NCBI RefSeq assembly: GCF_029983815.1
Contig: NZ_JASBYU010000012.1
Span: 1-53,710, forward strand
DNA from: Lagierella sp.
GTDB taxonomy: Bacteria > Bacillota > Clostridia > Tissierellales > Peptoniphilaceae
Length of the DNA: 53,710 bases
Direction: 5' to 3'
Both the position numbers and the translations under genes were made by a program. The notes under the pieces were generated by a model. It saw nothing but the letters and a program-made list of their open reading frames with translations, ran no database searches and was not told the DNA's origin. Positions 26,912-35,339 of this stretch are shown in pieces (the first letter of the stretch is position 1; every line of letters starts with the position of its first letter).

Positions 26912-28117
26912 TTATTGGCTTAATAGGTTCAGCACATAATCTAGAGAATCCTCTTTTTCAGAAACGGGTATTTCTGGATAGGTACCATTTAAATTATTTA
27001 AGTATCCATCTTCATTTATTCCAACACCATAGGGAAGGGATAAAAGTAGATGGGACTTAGGAAGCTTAACAACCGAATCCACTGGCGCTATTCCATTTCC
27101 CTCAGTAAAAGTTCCTACTGTTTTTCCAAAGTTTGTCCTATTGGAAAATTGACATAGGAAATCTCCAGCTTCACCGGTGTCTTCGCTTTGTAGAATATAA
27201 ATTTCACCCTTGAACTTAGCTGTATTGGTACCATTGTCCCTGACTGTGTAACTTTGATAGTAGGGAAATTGTTCTGCTTGTTGCGACTTCATCATTTGAG
27301 AGGAAATCTCTTTTGTATCTGAATAATCGGAATTTACGGTAAATCCTGATAATACATTTATATCTTCAAGTACCTTGGGGAAGTCCTTAGTTCTTTGTAG
27401 AATTTTAAATTCCGCAACATTTGTATTTTTGGAAAGGGGTTTAATCAAATTATCCATTACATAAGTAAGGGATTTGCCGGAATTTTTTCTAAGGTCAATG
27501 ACCAAGTAGGGGTAGGAATTGGATTTTTTAAGAAATTCCAATATTTTCTTACCATCCTCTACTTTATATCTTTGATTGAAATCATCAATTCTAATAACTG
27601 CAACCTTATCTCCTATTGTATCGAGGACAAGGTTTGTATTGGTTTTGTTTTCTGTTTCATTTTTAAATTCAGAATATACTTTTTTGGTTTCTTCATCCTT
27701 TAATAGAGAATATATGACGGAGTCCTCCCTACTGGAAAAGATATTGTAGAGATCTCTATATTGGTCATAAGTAAGTATAGTAAGTTCAGTATCTTTAAAT
27801 TCTTTTAGGTAGTTTTGTAAAATAGTCTTGTACTCTGGTAAATTCATATCGGTATTTAGTTTTTTTGCATAAGTTTCTGAGAGTTTTTTCATATCAATTG
27901 TGTTAGACTCTTCTAAGTATGGCAGATTTGCATAATTTTTTTCAATAATTGATGAAAGATACTTAAACTCTTCTGAAGCCTCTGCTCCGGAAATAGAAAA
28001 ACTATTGGTTTTATTAGTTGTCTTTTCCTTTTTCGATTGTAAATTTGGTTGGTATAATGCAAAGGCAACAATAAAAATAGTAATATAGATTACTACTATA
28101 AAATTTTTCCTGCTCAT
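26912..28117 (-). CDS. Membrane-anchored S41-family peptidase-like protein, possibly inactive
   Basis: A 401-residue protein starting at an ATG preceded by AAAGGAGGACTT. One N-terminal membrane segment (about 5-23) suggests an exported, anchored protein. The C-terminal half has the S41 fold signature: VAVIRIDDF, LVIDLRKNSGKS, IYILQSEDT and the GxG-rich region LPYGVGINEDG. In typical members a Ser precedes the GE of the active-site helix and a Lys lies about 25 residues further on. Here the segment reads DTGEAGDFL and later VGTFTEGNG, so both residues seem to be missing. The assignment to the family is good; loss of activity is inference from my manual alignment. The gene is monocistronic. Confidence 0.75.
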   Translation of the reverse strand: MSRKNFIVVIYITIFIVAFALYQPNLQSKKEKTTNKTNSFSISGAEASEEFKYLSSIIEKNYANLPYLEESNTIDMKKLSETYAKKLNTDMNLPEYKTILQNYLKEFKDTELTILTYDQYRDLYNIFSSREDSVIYSLLKDEETKKVYSEFKNETENKTNTNLVLDTIGDKVAVIRIDDFNQRYKVEDGKKILEFLKKSNSYPYLVIDLRKNSGKSLTYVMDNLIKPLSKNTNVAEFKILQRTKDFPKVLEDINVLSGFTVNSDYSDTKEISSQMMKSQQAEQFPYYQSYTVRDNGTNTAKFKGEIYILQSEDTGEAGDFLCQFSNRTNFGKTVGTFTEGNGIAPVDSVVKLPKSHLLLSLPYGVGINEDGYLNNLNGTYPEIPVSEKEDSLDYVLNLLSQ

Positions 28118-28139
28118 AAGTCCTCCTTTCTTCTACTTT

Positions 28140-28191
28140 ATCATAAATAATCCTAAAAACAGGATAATTATTGATAAAAACTGGATAATTA
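28140..28191 (-). promoter_or_regulatory. Direct repeats with 21-bp period at the S41-like promoter
   Basis: Two copies of a 16-base element (plus strand AAAAAC-A/T-GGATAATTA) begin at 28155 and 28176, exactly 21 bp apart, and differ at one position. Read on the minus strand, TATGAT (28145-28140) could be the -10, which puts the proximal repeat over a poor -35. That is the layout of promoters activated by OmpR/PhoP-type regulators. Confidence 0.45.
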
Positions 28192-28283
28192 AACTATTGT
28201 AAAGGTAATATCACAACAGATTAACCTATTTGTACCCAATTGTTGAAAAATAATTCATAATCCTAGAATAATGAAGCATAAGT

Positions 28284-28298
28284 TTGTAATCATTACAA
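28284..28298. promoter_or_regulatory. PerR-like box upstream of rubrerythrin
   Basis: TTGTAATCATTACAA is a perfect 7-1-7 palindrome and matches the PerR consensus TTATAATNATTATAA at 13 of 15 positions. It ends five bases before the -35 of the rubrerythrin promoter. PerR control of rubrerythrin is known in clostridia. Confidence 0.6.
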
Positions 28299-28303
28299 TA
28301 AAA

Positions 28304-28332
28304 TTGACCTTTATTGACTTTAGGGTTACAAT
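28304..28332 (+). promoter_or_regulatory. Sigma-A promoter of rubrerythrin
   Basis: TTGACC, 17 bases, TACAAT, located about 70 bases upstream of the ATG at 28402 and adjacent to the PerR-like palindrome. Confidence 0.7.
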
Positions 28333-28401
28333 AGAGTCGAAGGATAAAGTCAAATGCTTACATTTCAGTGTTTGATAAGTAAATAATTATAGGGGGTAAT
28401 T

Positions 28402-28986
28402 ATGAATCTAAAGGGAACTAAAACTGCAAACAACCTGATGATTTCTTTTGCAGGAGAGTCACAAGCAAGTATGAGATATAAATACTATGCTAAGGAAGCT
28501 AAGAAAGAAGGATATGTTCAAATATCCAATATCTTTGAAGAAACTGCAAGAAATGAAGACCAACATGCTAAAAGATTCTTTAAATTTTTAAATGCAGGTG
28601 GATTAAAGGACGAGGCAGTAAAAGTTGAATGGGAATATCCAGTGCTTTTAGGTACAACAGCTGAAAATCTATTGGCTGCTGCTGAAGGAGAAAAAGAAGA
28701 GAATACTGTTATGTATCCTGGATTTGCAGATGTAGCTGAAGAAGAGGGCTTTGAAGAAATTGCATATGTTTGGAGAGAGATAGCAGAAGTTGAAGAAGCT
28801 CACGAAACAAGATATAGAAAACTATTAAAGAATATTGAAGAAGATAAGGTATTTAAGAAGGACGAAGAAGTATATTGGAAATGTAATAACTGTGGTTATA
28901 TACATAAGGGAACATCAGCACCAATAGCTTGTCCTGCATGTGACCATCCTCAAGGTCATTTTGAAGTATTTAAAGAAACATATTAA
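28402..28986 (+). CDS. rbr: Rubrerythrin
   Basis: A 194-residue cytosolic peroxide-reducing protein starting at an ATG behind GGGGG. The N-terminal four-helix bundle has the di-iron ligands in the contexts AGESQASMRYKYY, EETARNEDQHAKRF and EIAEVEEAHETRY. The C-terminal rubredoxin-like domain has CNNCGY and CPACDHPQ, binding Fe(SCys)4. The length is normal for the family. It is monocistronic: a strong promoter and PerR-like box lie upstream and hairpins follow. It protects anaerobes from hydrogen peroxide, receiving electrons through rubredoxin or ferredoxin pathways. Confidence 0.95.
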   Translation: MNLKGTKTANNLMISFAGESQASMRYKYYAKEAKKEGYVQISNIFEETARNEDQHAKRFFKFLNAGGLKDEAVKVEWEYPVLLGTTAENLLAAAEGEKEENTVMYPGFADVAEEEGFEEIAYVWREIAEVEEAHETRYRKLLKNIEEDKVFKKDEEVYWKCNNCGYIHKGTSAPIACPACDHPQGHFEVFKETY

Positions 28987-29019
28987 AAAATCAGCTTAAA
29001 AGGCTTTTTTAACAATCAG

Positions 29020-29046
29020 GCACTCAAATTTGAGTGCTTGATTTTT
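29020..29046 (+). terminator. Terminator of rubrerythrin
   Basis: GCACTCAAATTTGAGTGC is a perfect 18-base palindrome followed by TTGATTTTT. A nearly identical stem recurs after the DUF951 gene near 32213. Confidence 0.75.
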
Positions 29047-29228
29047 ATAAAAATATACAGACAAATTTGATATTATACTTGATTATCTGTTTAATAATAG
29101 GGTATTTAATTAATTATAGGCATAGACCTAATCGATATATGAGAAAACTTAGAATCTGATTAAAAAAATCCATAAATTAAAGTTAAAACTATTCTTCTTT
29201 AATGGTAGAATATACTTATGGTGAGAAT

Positions 29229-30248
29229 ATGAAATTTACAGATGTATTTAAAAACAGGAATTTTTTAATCGGCCTTGGAGTCTTATTTTTAATTATTATT
29301 GGAATTGTAATCTTCAATTTAAACAGCTATGAGAAGAATTTTTCTAATCTTCCAATTGAAGGAGACTATTCTAATATTGTAATCAATTCTAAAGGAACAT
29401 ATCTACTAAAGGACAGATATCTCGTAAGATATTCTGGTGATGGTAAGGAGACCTTAAGAATAAATTTACCCTCCCAGGGAGGAAATATCCTTGGAGATGA
29501 AAGAACCATTGTGTATTATTCCAATAACAATATCTATTTCTTGGATAAGTCAGGGAAAATAAAGTATAGTGAGGAATTGAAATTTCCTATTGAAACCTGT
29601 ATTTTGTCTGGGGACAAAGTCCTTGCCATGGGGAAATCCAATTATTCAATATTGGATATTAAGGGAAGGGTTCTTAAAAGCAATGGTGTAAAGGGAAGGA
29701 TTCTAGTTGGGGACTTAGCTAATGATAGAGCAATTATAACTTCTATTATTAAAAAGAAAGAAGATGACAACCAGGTTAATTCCTTTATTGACATTGTAGA
29801 TATAGAAACTTTAGGAGAAAAGAAACTGACTTTTCCTAGGGAGATTATATTTTATAATAAGGTTTTAAGGGATGATAAAATACTTACTATTTCCAATAGA
29901 GAAGCCAGGGTTATGGAAGATGAAAACATAGTAGGTAAGAAAAAAATAAAGGACTTTAAATCTGCCGGAATTAGAAAGGATAATGTCTATATTTTGGAAG
30001 ATGACAAGTTTGGGGTTTATGACTCGACTTTGAAAAACCTAAAAAAGATGGAGCTTAAAGGGGATTTTTCCTCTTTAGCAGTTTCAAATGACAGAGTTCT
30101 TTTATATAATTCTAAGGGCTTTGCTCAATATAAAGGTGGAGAAATTCGAGATTATATACAAACTGAAGAAATATATAACTCCATTGTACGTCCGGAGGAT
30201 ATTTTCTTCATACATTCAAATTCTATTAGTAATGGAGTAAATAATTAG
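29229..30248 (+). CDS. Single-pass membrane protein with predicted beta-propeller-like ectodomain
   Basis: I prefer ATG 29229, with GGTGA four bases upstream, over the in-frame ATG at 29202. The earlier one has no ribosome binding site and lies close behind a TAGAAT -10-like sequence. The product has about 339 residues. A short Lys-rich cytosolic segment precedes one membrane helix (about 10-30). The rest consists of short beta-rich repeats (SNIVINSKGTYLLKD, YNSKGFAQYKG and similar), as in DUF5711-type or PQQ-like propellers. Function is unknown. It lies nine bases before yedF, so the two are probably co-transcribed. Confidence 0.72.
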   Translation: MKFTDVFKNRNFLIGLGVLFLIIIGIVIFNLNSYEKNFSNLPIEGDYSNIVINSKGTYLLKDRYLVRYSGDGKETLRINLPSQGGNILGDERTIVYYSNNNIYFLDKSGKIKYSEELKFPIETCILSGDKVLAMGKSNYSILDIKGRVLKSNGVKGRILVGDLANDRAIITSIIKKKEDDNQVNSFIDIVDIETLGEKKLTFPREIIFYNKVLRDDKILTISNREARVMEDENIVGKKKIKDFKSAGIRKDNVYILEDDKFGVYDSTLKNLKKMELKGDFSSLAVSNDRVLLYNSKGFAQYKGGEIRDYIQTEEIYNSIVRPEDIFFIHSNSISNGVNN

Positions 30249-30257
30249 GAGGAAAAA

Positions 30258-30842
30258 ATGGAAAAAATTAATGCAAAAGGACTTCTTTGTCCAAAACCTG
30301 TAATAATTACAAAACAAAAGTTAGATGAAATGGAAGAGGGAACAGTTGAAGTTGCTGTAGATAACAGAGTTTGTGTAGAAAATCTTTCAAAGTTTGCTCA
30401 AGGCCAAGGATTTGACTTTGACTATGAAGAATTTGCTGAAGACGACTACCTAGTTACGATCAATAAATCAAAGGATTCTAAAGCAACAGAAGTTGCCTCT
30501 GATGAAGATTTCACTTTAGCCATCACTTCTGACACCATGGGTGGAGGAGAAGAGGAACTTGGAAAGATTTTAATTAAATCCTTTATCTATACTGTTTCTC
30601 AAACTAAACCTCTACCAAAGACTCTTGTATTCTATAATAAGGGTGTGTTTTTAACTTGTGAAGGTTCAGAAGTTTTAGACGATTTAAAAGCTATGGCCCA
30701 AGAAGGTGTGGAAATTGTATCCTGTGGAACCTGCCTAGATTTCTACAACTTAAAAGAGAAGCTTCAAATTGGTGAAATTTCAAATATGTATACAATCTAT
30801 GAAAAAATCCAAGGACCGAAGAAAAATATTATTATAAGATAA
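30258..30842 (+). CDS. yedF: YedF sulfurtransferase-like protein of selenium metabolism
   Basis: A 194-residue cytosolic protein starting at an ATG behind AGGAGGAAAAA. The N-terminal TusA-like domain (1-75) has Cys11 in the CPKP motif. The C-terminal half (about 85-194) is a DsrE-like domain with the segment VSCGTCLDFY. This two-domain order is that of the YedF family linked to selenium utilisation by gene neighbourhood. The gene overlaps the following DUF3343 gene by one base (TAATG), a common pairing. It probably handles persulfide or selenide; direct activity is unproven. Confidence 0.9.
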   Translation: MEKINAKGLLCPKPVIITKQKLDEMEEGTVEVAVDNRVCVENLSKFAQGQGFDFDYEEFAEDDYLVTINKSKDSKATEVASDEDFTLAITSDTMGGGEEELGKILIKSFIYTVSQTKPLPKTLVFYNKGVFLTCEGSEVLDDLKAMAQEGVEIVSCGTCLDFYNLKEKLQIGEISNMYTIYEKIQGPKKNIIIR

Positions 30843-31093
30843 TGGAATACTTGATGTTAACCTTTGAATCTGTCAACCATACAATGATGACAGAGAAAAA
30901 ATTAAAAGATGAGGGGTTTGATATTAAAACCATACCCACTCCAAGGGAGATTTCTAAAAGTTGTGGTCTTACTATTAGAATGGACATGGAAGATTTGGAA
31001 AAGGTAAAGGAATTTAAAGGAAGTCTTCCCATAGACTATATTTGGAGATACACTATGAATCCCGACGGAAATATTGCGGAGAAAATCGAGTGA
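30842..31093 (+). CDS. DUF3343 putative Se/S carrier-like protein
   Basis: An 83-residue protein whose ATG overlaps the yedF stop codon by one base, implying translational coupling. It has the compact ferredoxin-like sequence of DUF3343, with a conserved Cys in SKSCGLTIRM. The family is annotated as putative Se/S carrier because it sits next to yedF and selenium genes. The last residues overlap the start of the downstream mechanosensitive channel gene by one base. Confidence 0.87.
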   Translation: MEYLMLTFESVNHTMMTEKKLKDEGFDIKTIPTPREISKSCGLTIRMDMEDLEKVKEFKGSLPIDYIWRYTMNPDGNIAEKIE

Positions 31094-31962
31094 TGAGGGA
31101 ATTTAAAGAGTATTATCAGTATGTAAAAAGTTTTTTCTATATTGAAGGCACTGACAAGTTAAATCTTCTAGGAAAATTTGCAATGAGTATCCTTATCATA
31201 GTACTTGCACTATTCATTGCAAAAGTGGTTACTAGAATAGTATTTCAAAAGTTCTTAACTGCTGAACCTAAACGTTTTAAAAATGTGATTGGAGAAACAA
31301 CCCAGGGAAGGACAATAGCTTCAGTAGTAGAAAATACCCTTAGATATCTAATCTATTTTTTTGCTCTTCTCCAAATACTGGATTTATTCAATTTGGGAAG
31401 AAGTTTGACTGTTGGCGTTGCTGGGATAGGTGGAGTAGCTATAGGATTTGGTTCCCAGTTTATCGTACGAGACTTTATATCTGGAGTCTTTGCCCTTATG
31501 GAAGATCAATATGGCATTGGAGACAATGTTACGATAAATAATCAAATTTCTGGAATTGTAGAACAGTTTGGAATGAGAACCACGAAAATTAGAGGTTTTG
31601 ACGGATCCTTGACCAATATAGCCAATGGGGAGATAAATACGGTTAAAAACATGTCTAGGTCCAATCAAAGGGCATTTGTGGCCATGACTGTACCTCAAGG
31701 GTTGGTTTTACAAGAAGCTTTGGACATAGTGGAAACCATTGGTGACGAGTTGGAAGATAATGAAGACGTAACTGTCAAACCTAGCCTTTTTGGTGTAACG
31801 GATGTTGGTAACTTTGCCAATGTAAAAGTTACAGTAGTAGGTTGGGCAAAAGCTGGAAAACAGTACTGGTTGGAGTTGGAGATAAGAAAGAGATTTGTAG
31901 AACTCTGCCAGGAAAGAATTAATACCAAGGACAAGGGTGATAAAAATGAAGTACAAAGTTGA
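31093..31962 (+). CDS. mscS: Small-conductance mechanosensitive channel
   Basis: I take ATG 31093, overlapping the preceding TGA by one base, with GCGGAG upstream. An earlier in-frame start would duplicate coding of the DUF3343 gene. The product has about 289 residues and forms a heptameric channel opened by membrane tension. Two or three membrane helices (about 25-50, 75-100 and the pore helix) are visible. The pore-lining helix carries the Gly/Ala pattern GVAGIGGVAIGFGSQ. It continues into the beta domain with GDNVTINNQISG and a C-terminal alpha-beta domain. The length suits the YkuT/MscS class. Confidence 0.9.
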   Translation: MREFKEYYQYVKSFFYIEGTDKLNLLGKFAMSILIIVLALFIAKVVTRIVFQKFLTAEPKRFKNVIGETTQGRTIASVVENTLRYLIYFFALLQILDLFNLGRSLTVGVAGIGGVAIGFGSQFIVRDFISGVFALMEDQYGIGDNVTINNQISGIVEQFGMRTTKIRGFDGSLTNIANGEINTVKNMSRSNQRAFVAMTVPQGLVLQEALDIVETIGDELEDNEDVTVKPSLFGVTDVGNFANVKVTVVGWAKAGKQYWLELEIRKRFVELCQERINTKDKGDKNEVQS

Positions 31963-32167
31963 TGACATTATCACTTTGAAGAAAGGTCATCCCTGTGGAG
32001 AAAATATCTGGAAGATTACTAGAACCGGTATGGATATCAAACTTGAATGTCAAGGCTGTAAAAAATCAATTTGGATGGAAAGACCGGAGTTTGAAAGAAA
32101 ACTGAGAAGGATTAAGGATTCAGATGGCAAGTTTGTCTCCATAATTCACTATGAGCCAGAAGAATAA
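31946..32167 (+). CDS. DUF951 small protein
   Basis: A 73-residue protein; ATG 31946 has AGGGTGA at good spacing, better than the in-frame GTG at 31937. It overlaps the end of the channel gene by 17 bases, so expression is probably coupled. The family signature is present: basic, with KKGHPCGENIW and a CQGC pair near the middle, followed by IWMERPEFERKLRR. Its two-cysteine layout suggests a small zinc or nucleic-acid binding protein, but the family has no assigned function. In many Firmicutes it neighbours mscS or ychF. Confidence 0.85.
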   Translation: MKYKVDDIITLKKGHPCGENIWKITRTGMDIKLECQGCKKSIWMERPEFERKLRRIKDSDGKFVSIIHYEPEE

Positions 32168-32212
32168 AAAAAAGAAGTTTAAAGAAATATTTTTAATTGA
32201 TTTTGTAAACAG

Positions 32213-32231
32213 GCACTCAAATTTTGAGTGC
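32213..32231 (+). terminator. Hairpin after DUF951
   Basis: GCACTCAA and TTGAGTGC form an eight-base-pair stem over three bases. The following TTGCTTTG is only weakly T-rich, so termination may be partial. Confidence 0.5.
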
Positions 32232-32375
32232 TTGCTTTGAATGTCAATGGATTTAAGGATAAGGTCACTATATGTAATCGGCTAGAAAGATTTAACTTTA
32301 AGACTTTATTGTAATTTTATGATATTCTAATAGTAGAAGTTCAATATAATTGAATTTCAAAAGGAGGGACATATT

Positions 32376-34076
32376 TTGAAAAAGATTTTAACAAAAACGA
32401 TTTTATCTCTTATTTTAGCTTTTTCTCTGCTATTGCCGACAATGGTAAAGGCAGAAGAAAAAGTAGAGGAAGAAACTACTCCTGTAACCAATACTGAAAG
32501 TACAGAAACTGTTACAGAAAAGCCTAAGGAAGAGACAGAAAAACCTAAGGAAGAGACAGAGAAGCCAGTCACTGGGAAATATCCAGTAATCAAGGTGGAA
32601 AAAATCATACTTAATGAAAAAACAATTACATCAAAGGATGAAATAGACAAAATAATGGAAGACCTACAACTTAAATGGACTGTAGGCGATAAGGTTTCAT
32701 CCAAAGTATCAAAATCTGAATTTGAGATTTACAATGTGGATATTGAAAAGGTAAAGAAACAAAAGATAAATTTTGTAATCGAAAATAAGTACTTTGACTA
32801 TGTGTGGGGATCTTTAAACAATGGCCCTGTGGAAGGAAAAGTTGATGGTAAGGAGTTTTCATCAACTATTGATTCAAAAGAGAACACCATGGTTCTAAAA
32901 ATTCATAGGGACACATTAAACCTTACTGTAAATGTAAAGGGACCAGAGGTTCCTATATCAAAGTTAAGTGCTAAATTAAATGGTGAGAAAATAGAGTTTG
33001 GTAAAATTTATCCTATTTTTGTTGGAACTGAAAATGAATTGGATTTTGATGGTATAGACGAATTATTTAGAATCTATAAAGATGGTAAACCAGTTAAACT
33101 GCCATTAAAGTTTACCATGGCGGACACATATATTTGGGACTTCGAATTAAAGCCAATGCGATCAGTTACAAGGCTATCTGGTAGTAATAGATTCTTAACT
33201 GCTTTAGATAGTGCAAAAGAGGTTTTTGAAAGTCCAGAAACCGTAATTATAGCCAACGGAAGAGATGGTTCTGCAGATGCCCTATCAGCTGGACCACTGG
33301 CAAAGGCTTTAAATGCTCCTATGCTTTTAGTTGAAAAAAATTCTATACACGAGGATGTTTTAAACTATATTAGAAATGATAATTTGAAGAAAGTTGTCTT
33401 TGTAGGTGGAAATGGTTCAATTTCACAAGACTTAAGGGAGAAGATAACTAAGGATCTAGATGTTAGGACTGAAAGACTTTATGGAAAAAACAGGTATGAA
33501 ACTTCATTGGAAGTTGTAAAAGAACTTATCTCTAGTCAAGGATTTGAGAAAAAGGTAATACTTGTAGACGGTAAGAACAACGCAGATGCTCTTTCAGCTA
33601 CACCATATTCTGTGATGAAAAAATATCCAATCCTTCTAGTGTCTGATTCTATGGATACAGATAAAGTAAAGGATTATTTAGATGGTCTAGGAATTAGTAA
33701 ATCTATGGTGATTGGAGGAAAGGGTTCTGTAAAGGATTCAATCATAGAGAAACTGGATTTAACCAATGATCTAAGAGTGTTTGGAGCTAACCGTTTTATT
33801 ACATCTCAAAATGTTGCAAAGGAAATTCTTAAAAAAGAAAACTATGTTGATGGACTGATCTTAGCAAATGGTACCAATGAATACTCAATTGATGCTCTTA
33901 CGGCTTCAACCATATTGAATAAGGTAAATGGACCAATTCTCCTAGTTAAAGGAAAAGAATATTCAGATGATTTGAAGAAATTTGTGGATGATATGAAACT
34001 TGACCCATTCGTTGCATATCTAGTAGGTGGAGATAAGGCTATTGACATGGAGATAGAAAATAATATTGGGTATTAA
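32376..34076 (+). CDS. Cell-wall-binding repeat 2 surface protein
   Basis: A 566-residue exported protein starting at TTG 32376, seven bases after AAAGGAGGG. It has a signal peptide (about 1-26) followed by a Glu/Thr/Lys-rich segment with two EKPKEET repeats. An N-terminal beta-rich domain that I do not recognise covers about 70-260. Three CWB2 repeats (about 265-566) follow, with typical RLSG-RF and DALSAGPLAK segments. In clostridia three such repeats bind an anionic wall polymer, so the protein is likely a surface-layer-like component. It shares this anchor with the tandem PHP protein near 12-16 kb. The gene is monocistronic. Confidence 0.88.
   Translation: MKKILTKTILSLILAFSLLLPTMVKAEEKVEEETTPVTNTESTETVTEKPKEETEKPKEETEKPVTGKYPVIKVEKIILNEKTITSKDEIDKIMEDLQLKWTVGDKVSSKVSKSEFEIYNVDIEKVKKQKINFVIENKYFDYVWGSLNNGPVEGKVDGKEFSSTIDSKENTMVLKIHRDTLNLTVNVKGPEVPISKLSAKLNGEKIEFGKIYPIFVGTENELDFDGIDELFRIYKDGKPVKLPLKFTMADTYIWDFELKPMRSVTRLSGSNRFLTALDSAKEVFESPETVIIANGRDGSADALSAGPLAKALNAPMLLVEKNSIHEDVLNYIRNDNLKKVVFVGGNGSISQDLREKITKDLDVRTERLYGKNRYETSLEVVKELISSQGFEKKVILVDGKNNADALSATPYSVMKKYPILLVSDSMDTDKVKDYLDGLGISKSMVIGGKGSVKDSIIEKLDLTNDLRVFGANRFITSQNVAKEILKKENYVDGLILANGTNEYSIDALTASTILNKVNGPILLVKGKEYSDDLKKFVDDMKLDPFVAYLVGGDKAIDMEIENNIGY
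32517..32558 (+). repeat. Tandem 21-bp coding repeat
   Basis: Two adjacent 21-base units that differ at one position encode EKPKEET twice, just after the signal peptide of the CWB2 protein. Such repeats can change copy number by slippage and would lengthen the spacer without a frameshift. Confidence 0.7.
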
Positions 34077-34087
34077 TTTCTAATTGT

Positions 34088-34124
34088 AAATCCAAGGTGA
34101 AGACTCCTTCGCCTTGGATTTTTT
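34088..34124 (+). terminator. Terminator of the CWB2 protein gene
   Basis: AATCCAAGG-GAA and TTC-CCTTGGATT pair with a short loop and run into TTTTTT (34119-34124). Confidence 0.85.
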
Positions 34125-34205
34125 GAATTTGAGAAGCTTCTAAATATCAAAAAGAAAGAGAGAATATATATTGGGATTGAGTATGGCGTTTACTGCAGAA
34201 AGTTT

Positions 34206-34234
34206 TTGACAAAATACCGTAAATTATTTAAGAT
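34206..34234 (+). promoter_or_regulatory. Sigma-A promoter of the Mrp gene
   Basis: TTGACA, 17 bases, TAAGAT: a nearly ideal promoter about 25 bases upstream of the chosen ATG, so the leader is very short. Confidence 0.75.
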
Positions 34235-34257
34235 TAATTATGGACAAGGAGGAAATT

Positions 34258-35085
34258 ATGTCAAATTGTAATAGTAATTGTTCAGGTTGTTCTAAGTCCT
34301 GTGGACAAAGAACCGCACCTGAAAACTTTAAAATAGATCCTAATGAAACCACAAAAATTGGAAAGATTATTGGAGTGGTATCTGGAAAGGGTGGAGTAGG
34401 AAAGTCCCTTGTAACTTCTATGCTTGCCTCTGATATGGCTAAAAAGGGTTATAAGGTAGGAATCATGGACGCAGATATTACAGGTCCAAGTATCCCTAAG
34501 TACTTTGGAATTAAAGAAAATGCTACATCCGATGGACAAGGTAATATTTATCCTGTGACTTCTGAAAATGGGATAAAGATAATATCGATTAATCTTCTTT
34601 TAGAAAATGAAACTGATCCTGTTGTATGGAGAGGGCCAGTGGTGGCAGGTGTTATTAAACAATTTTACCAAGATGTTCTATGGGAAGAGCTAGACTATTT
34701 ATTTATAGATTTACCACCTGGAACTGGCGATGTACCACTAACGATTTTTCAATCATTGCCAATAGATGGAATAGTTGTAGTTACTACACCAAATGAATTA
34801 GTTGAAATAATTGTTAAAAAGGCAATTAAGATGGCTAAGTTAATGGGAGTAGAGGTTTTAGGATTGGTTGAAAATATGAGCTATTTAAAATGTCCTAGCT
34901 GCGATGAAACCATATCCATCTTTGGAGAAAGTAAGATTGAAAAGATTTCAAAAGAATTAAATATAAATACCTTTGCAAAAGTTCCTGTGGATCCGGCAAT
35001 TTCCCACGCAACTGAAAGTGGTAAAATTTACAGTGTAGATAAAAATTATCTATATGAAATCGTAGAAAGATTAGAAGTTCTATAG
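34258..35085 (+). CDS. Mrp/NBP35-family Fe-S cluster carrier ATPase
   Basis: ATG 34258 has AAGGAGG seven bases upstream; an in-frame ATG at 34240 lies too close to the promoter to carry one. The product has about 275 residues and is a cytosolic P-loop protein that assembles or delivers Fe-S clusters. It begins with a Cys-rich tail (CNSNCSGCSKSC). The deviant Walker A GKGGVGKS follows, then DADITGPS, DLPPGTGD and the CPSC pair near residue 220 that bridges the cluster in the dimer. The Cys-rich N-terminus is common in anaerobes. It is monocistronic, with its own promoter and terminator. Confidence 0.9.
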   Translation: MSNCNSNCSGCSKSCGQRTAPENFKIDPNETTKIGKIIGVVSGKGGVGKSLVTSMLASDMAKKGYKVGIMDADITGPSIPKYFGIKENATSDGQGNIYPVTSENGIKIISINLLLENETDPVVWRGPVVAGVIKQFYQDVLWEELDYLFIDLPPGTGDVPLTIFQSLPIDGIVVVTTPNELVEIIVKKAIKMAKLMGVEVLGLVENMSYLKCPSCDETISIFGESKIEKISKELNINTFAKVPVDPAISHATESGKIYSVDKNYLYEIVERLEVL

Positions 35086-35139
35086 GAAGATATGTAATGT
35101 CTTCTTACTGGACTTTTTATATTGAAGTCCGTGAATAAT

Positions 35140-35186
35140 AATTAGCCCTCCTTTGTTAAAAAAGAAGGGCTAATTAATACTTTTTT
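35140..35186 (+). terminator. Terminator of the Mrp gene
   Basis: AATTAGCCCT-C-CTTT pairs with AAAG-A-AGGGCTAATT around a small loop, and TTTTTT follows at 35181-35186. A smaller hairpin (GGACTT/AAGTCC) lies just upstream. Confidence 0.8.
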
Positions 35187-35237
35187 GTAAAATTTAAGAA
35201 TTATTTGTTAAAATTTTGCAAATTTAATAAAAAAGAG

Positions 35238-35266
35238 TTGCAATCGTTTGTCATCTATAGTAGAAT
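35238..35266 (+). promoter_or_regulatory. Sigma-A promoter of the LysR gene
   Basis: TTGCAA, 17 bases, TAGAAT, about 170 bases upstream of the ATG. It leaves a long leader that includes the 28-base palindrome. Confidence 0.6.
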
Positions 35267-35339
35267 ATAATTGAAAAACAAAAAAGATAATATCTACTTA
35301 TCTTATGCCACCTAGTTTAGTTTATTTGAGTTGTTACAT

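Noticed and set aside
29020..29037. GCACTC-GAGTGC palindromes as CIRCE heat-shock operators
   Set aside because: CIRCE has nine bases between the arms (TTAGCACTC-N9-GAGTGCTAA) and sits upstream of chaperone genes. Here the arms are spaced differently, lie after genes and are followed by T residues, so they are terminators.
32213..32231. Hairpin after DUF951 as a CRISPR-like or mobile repeat
   Set aside because: Repeats are not regularly spaced, there are no spacers and no cas or transposase gene anywhere in the window.
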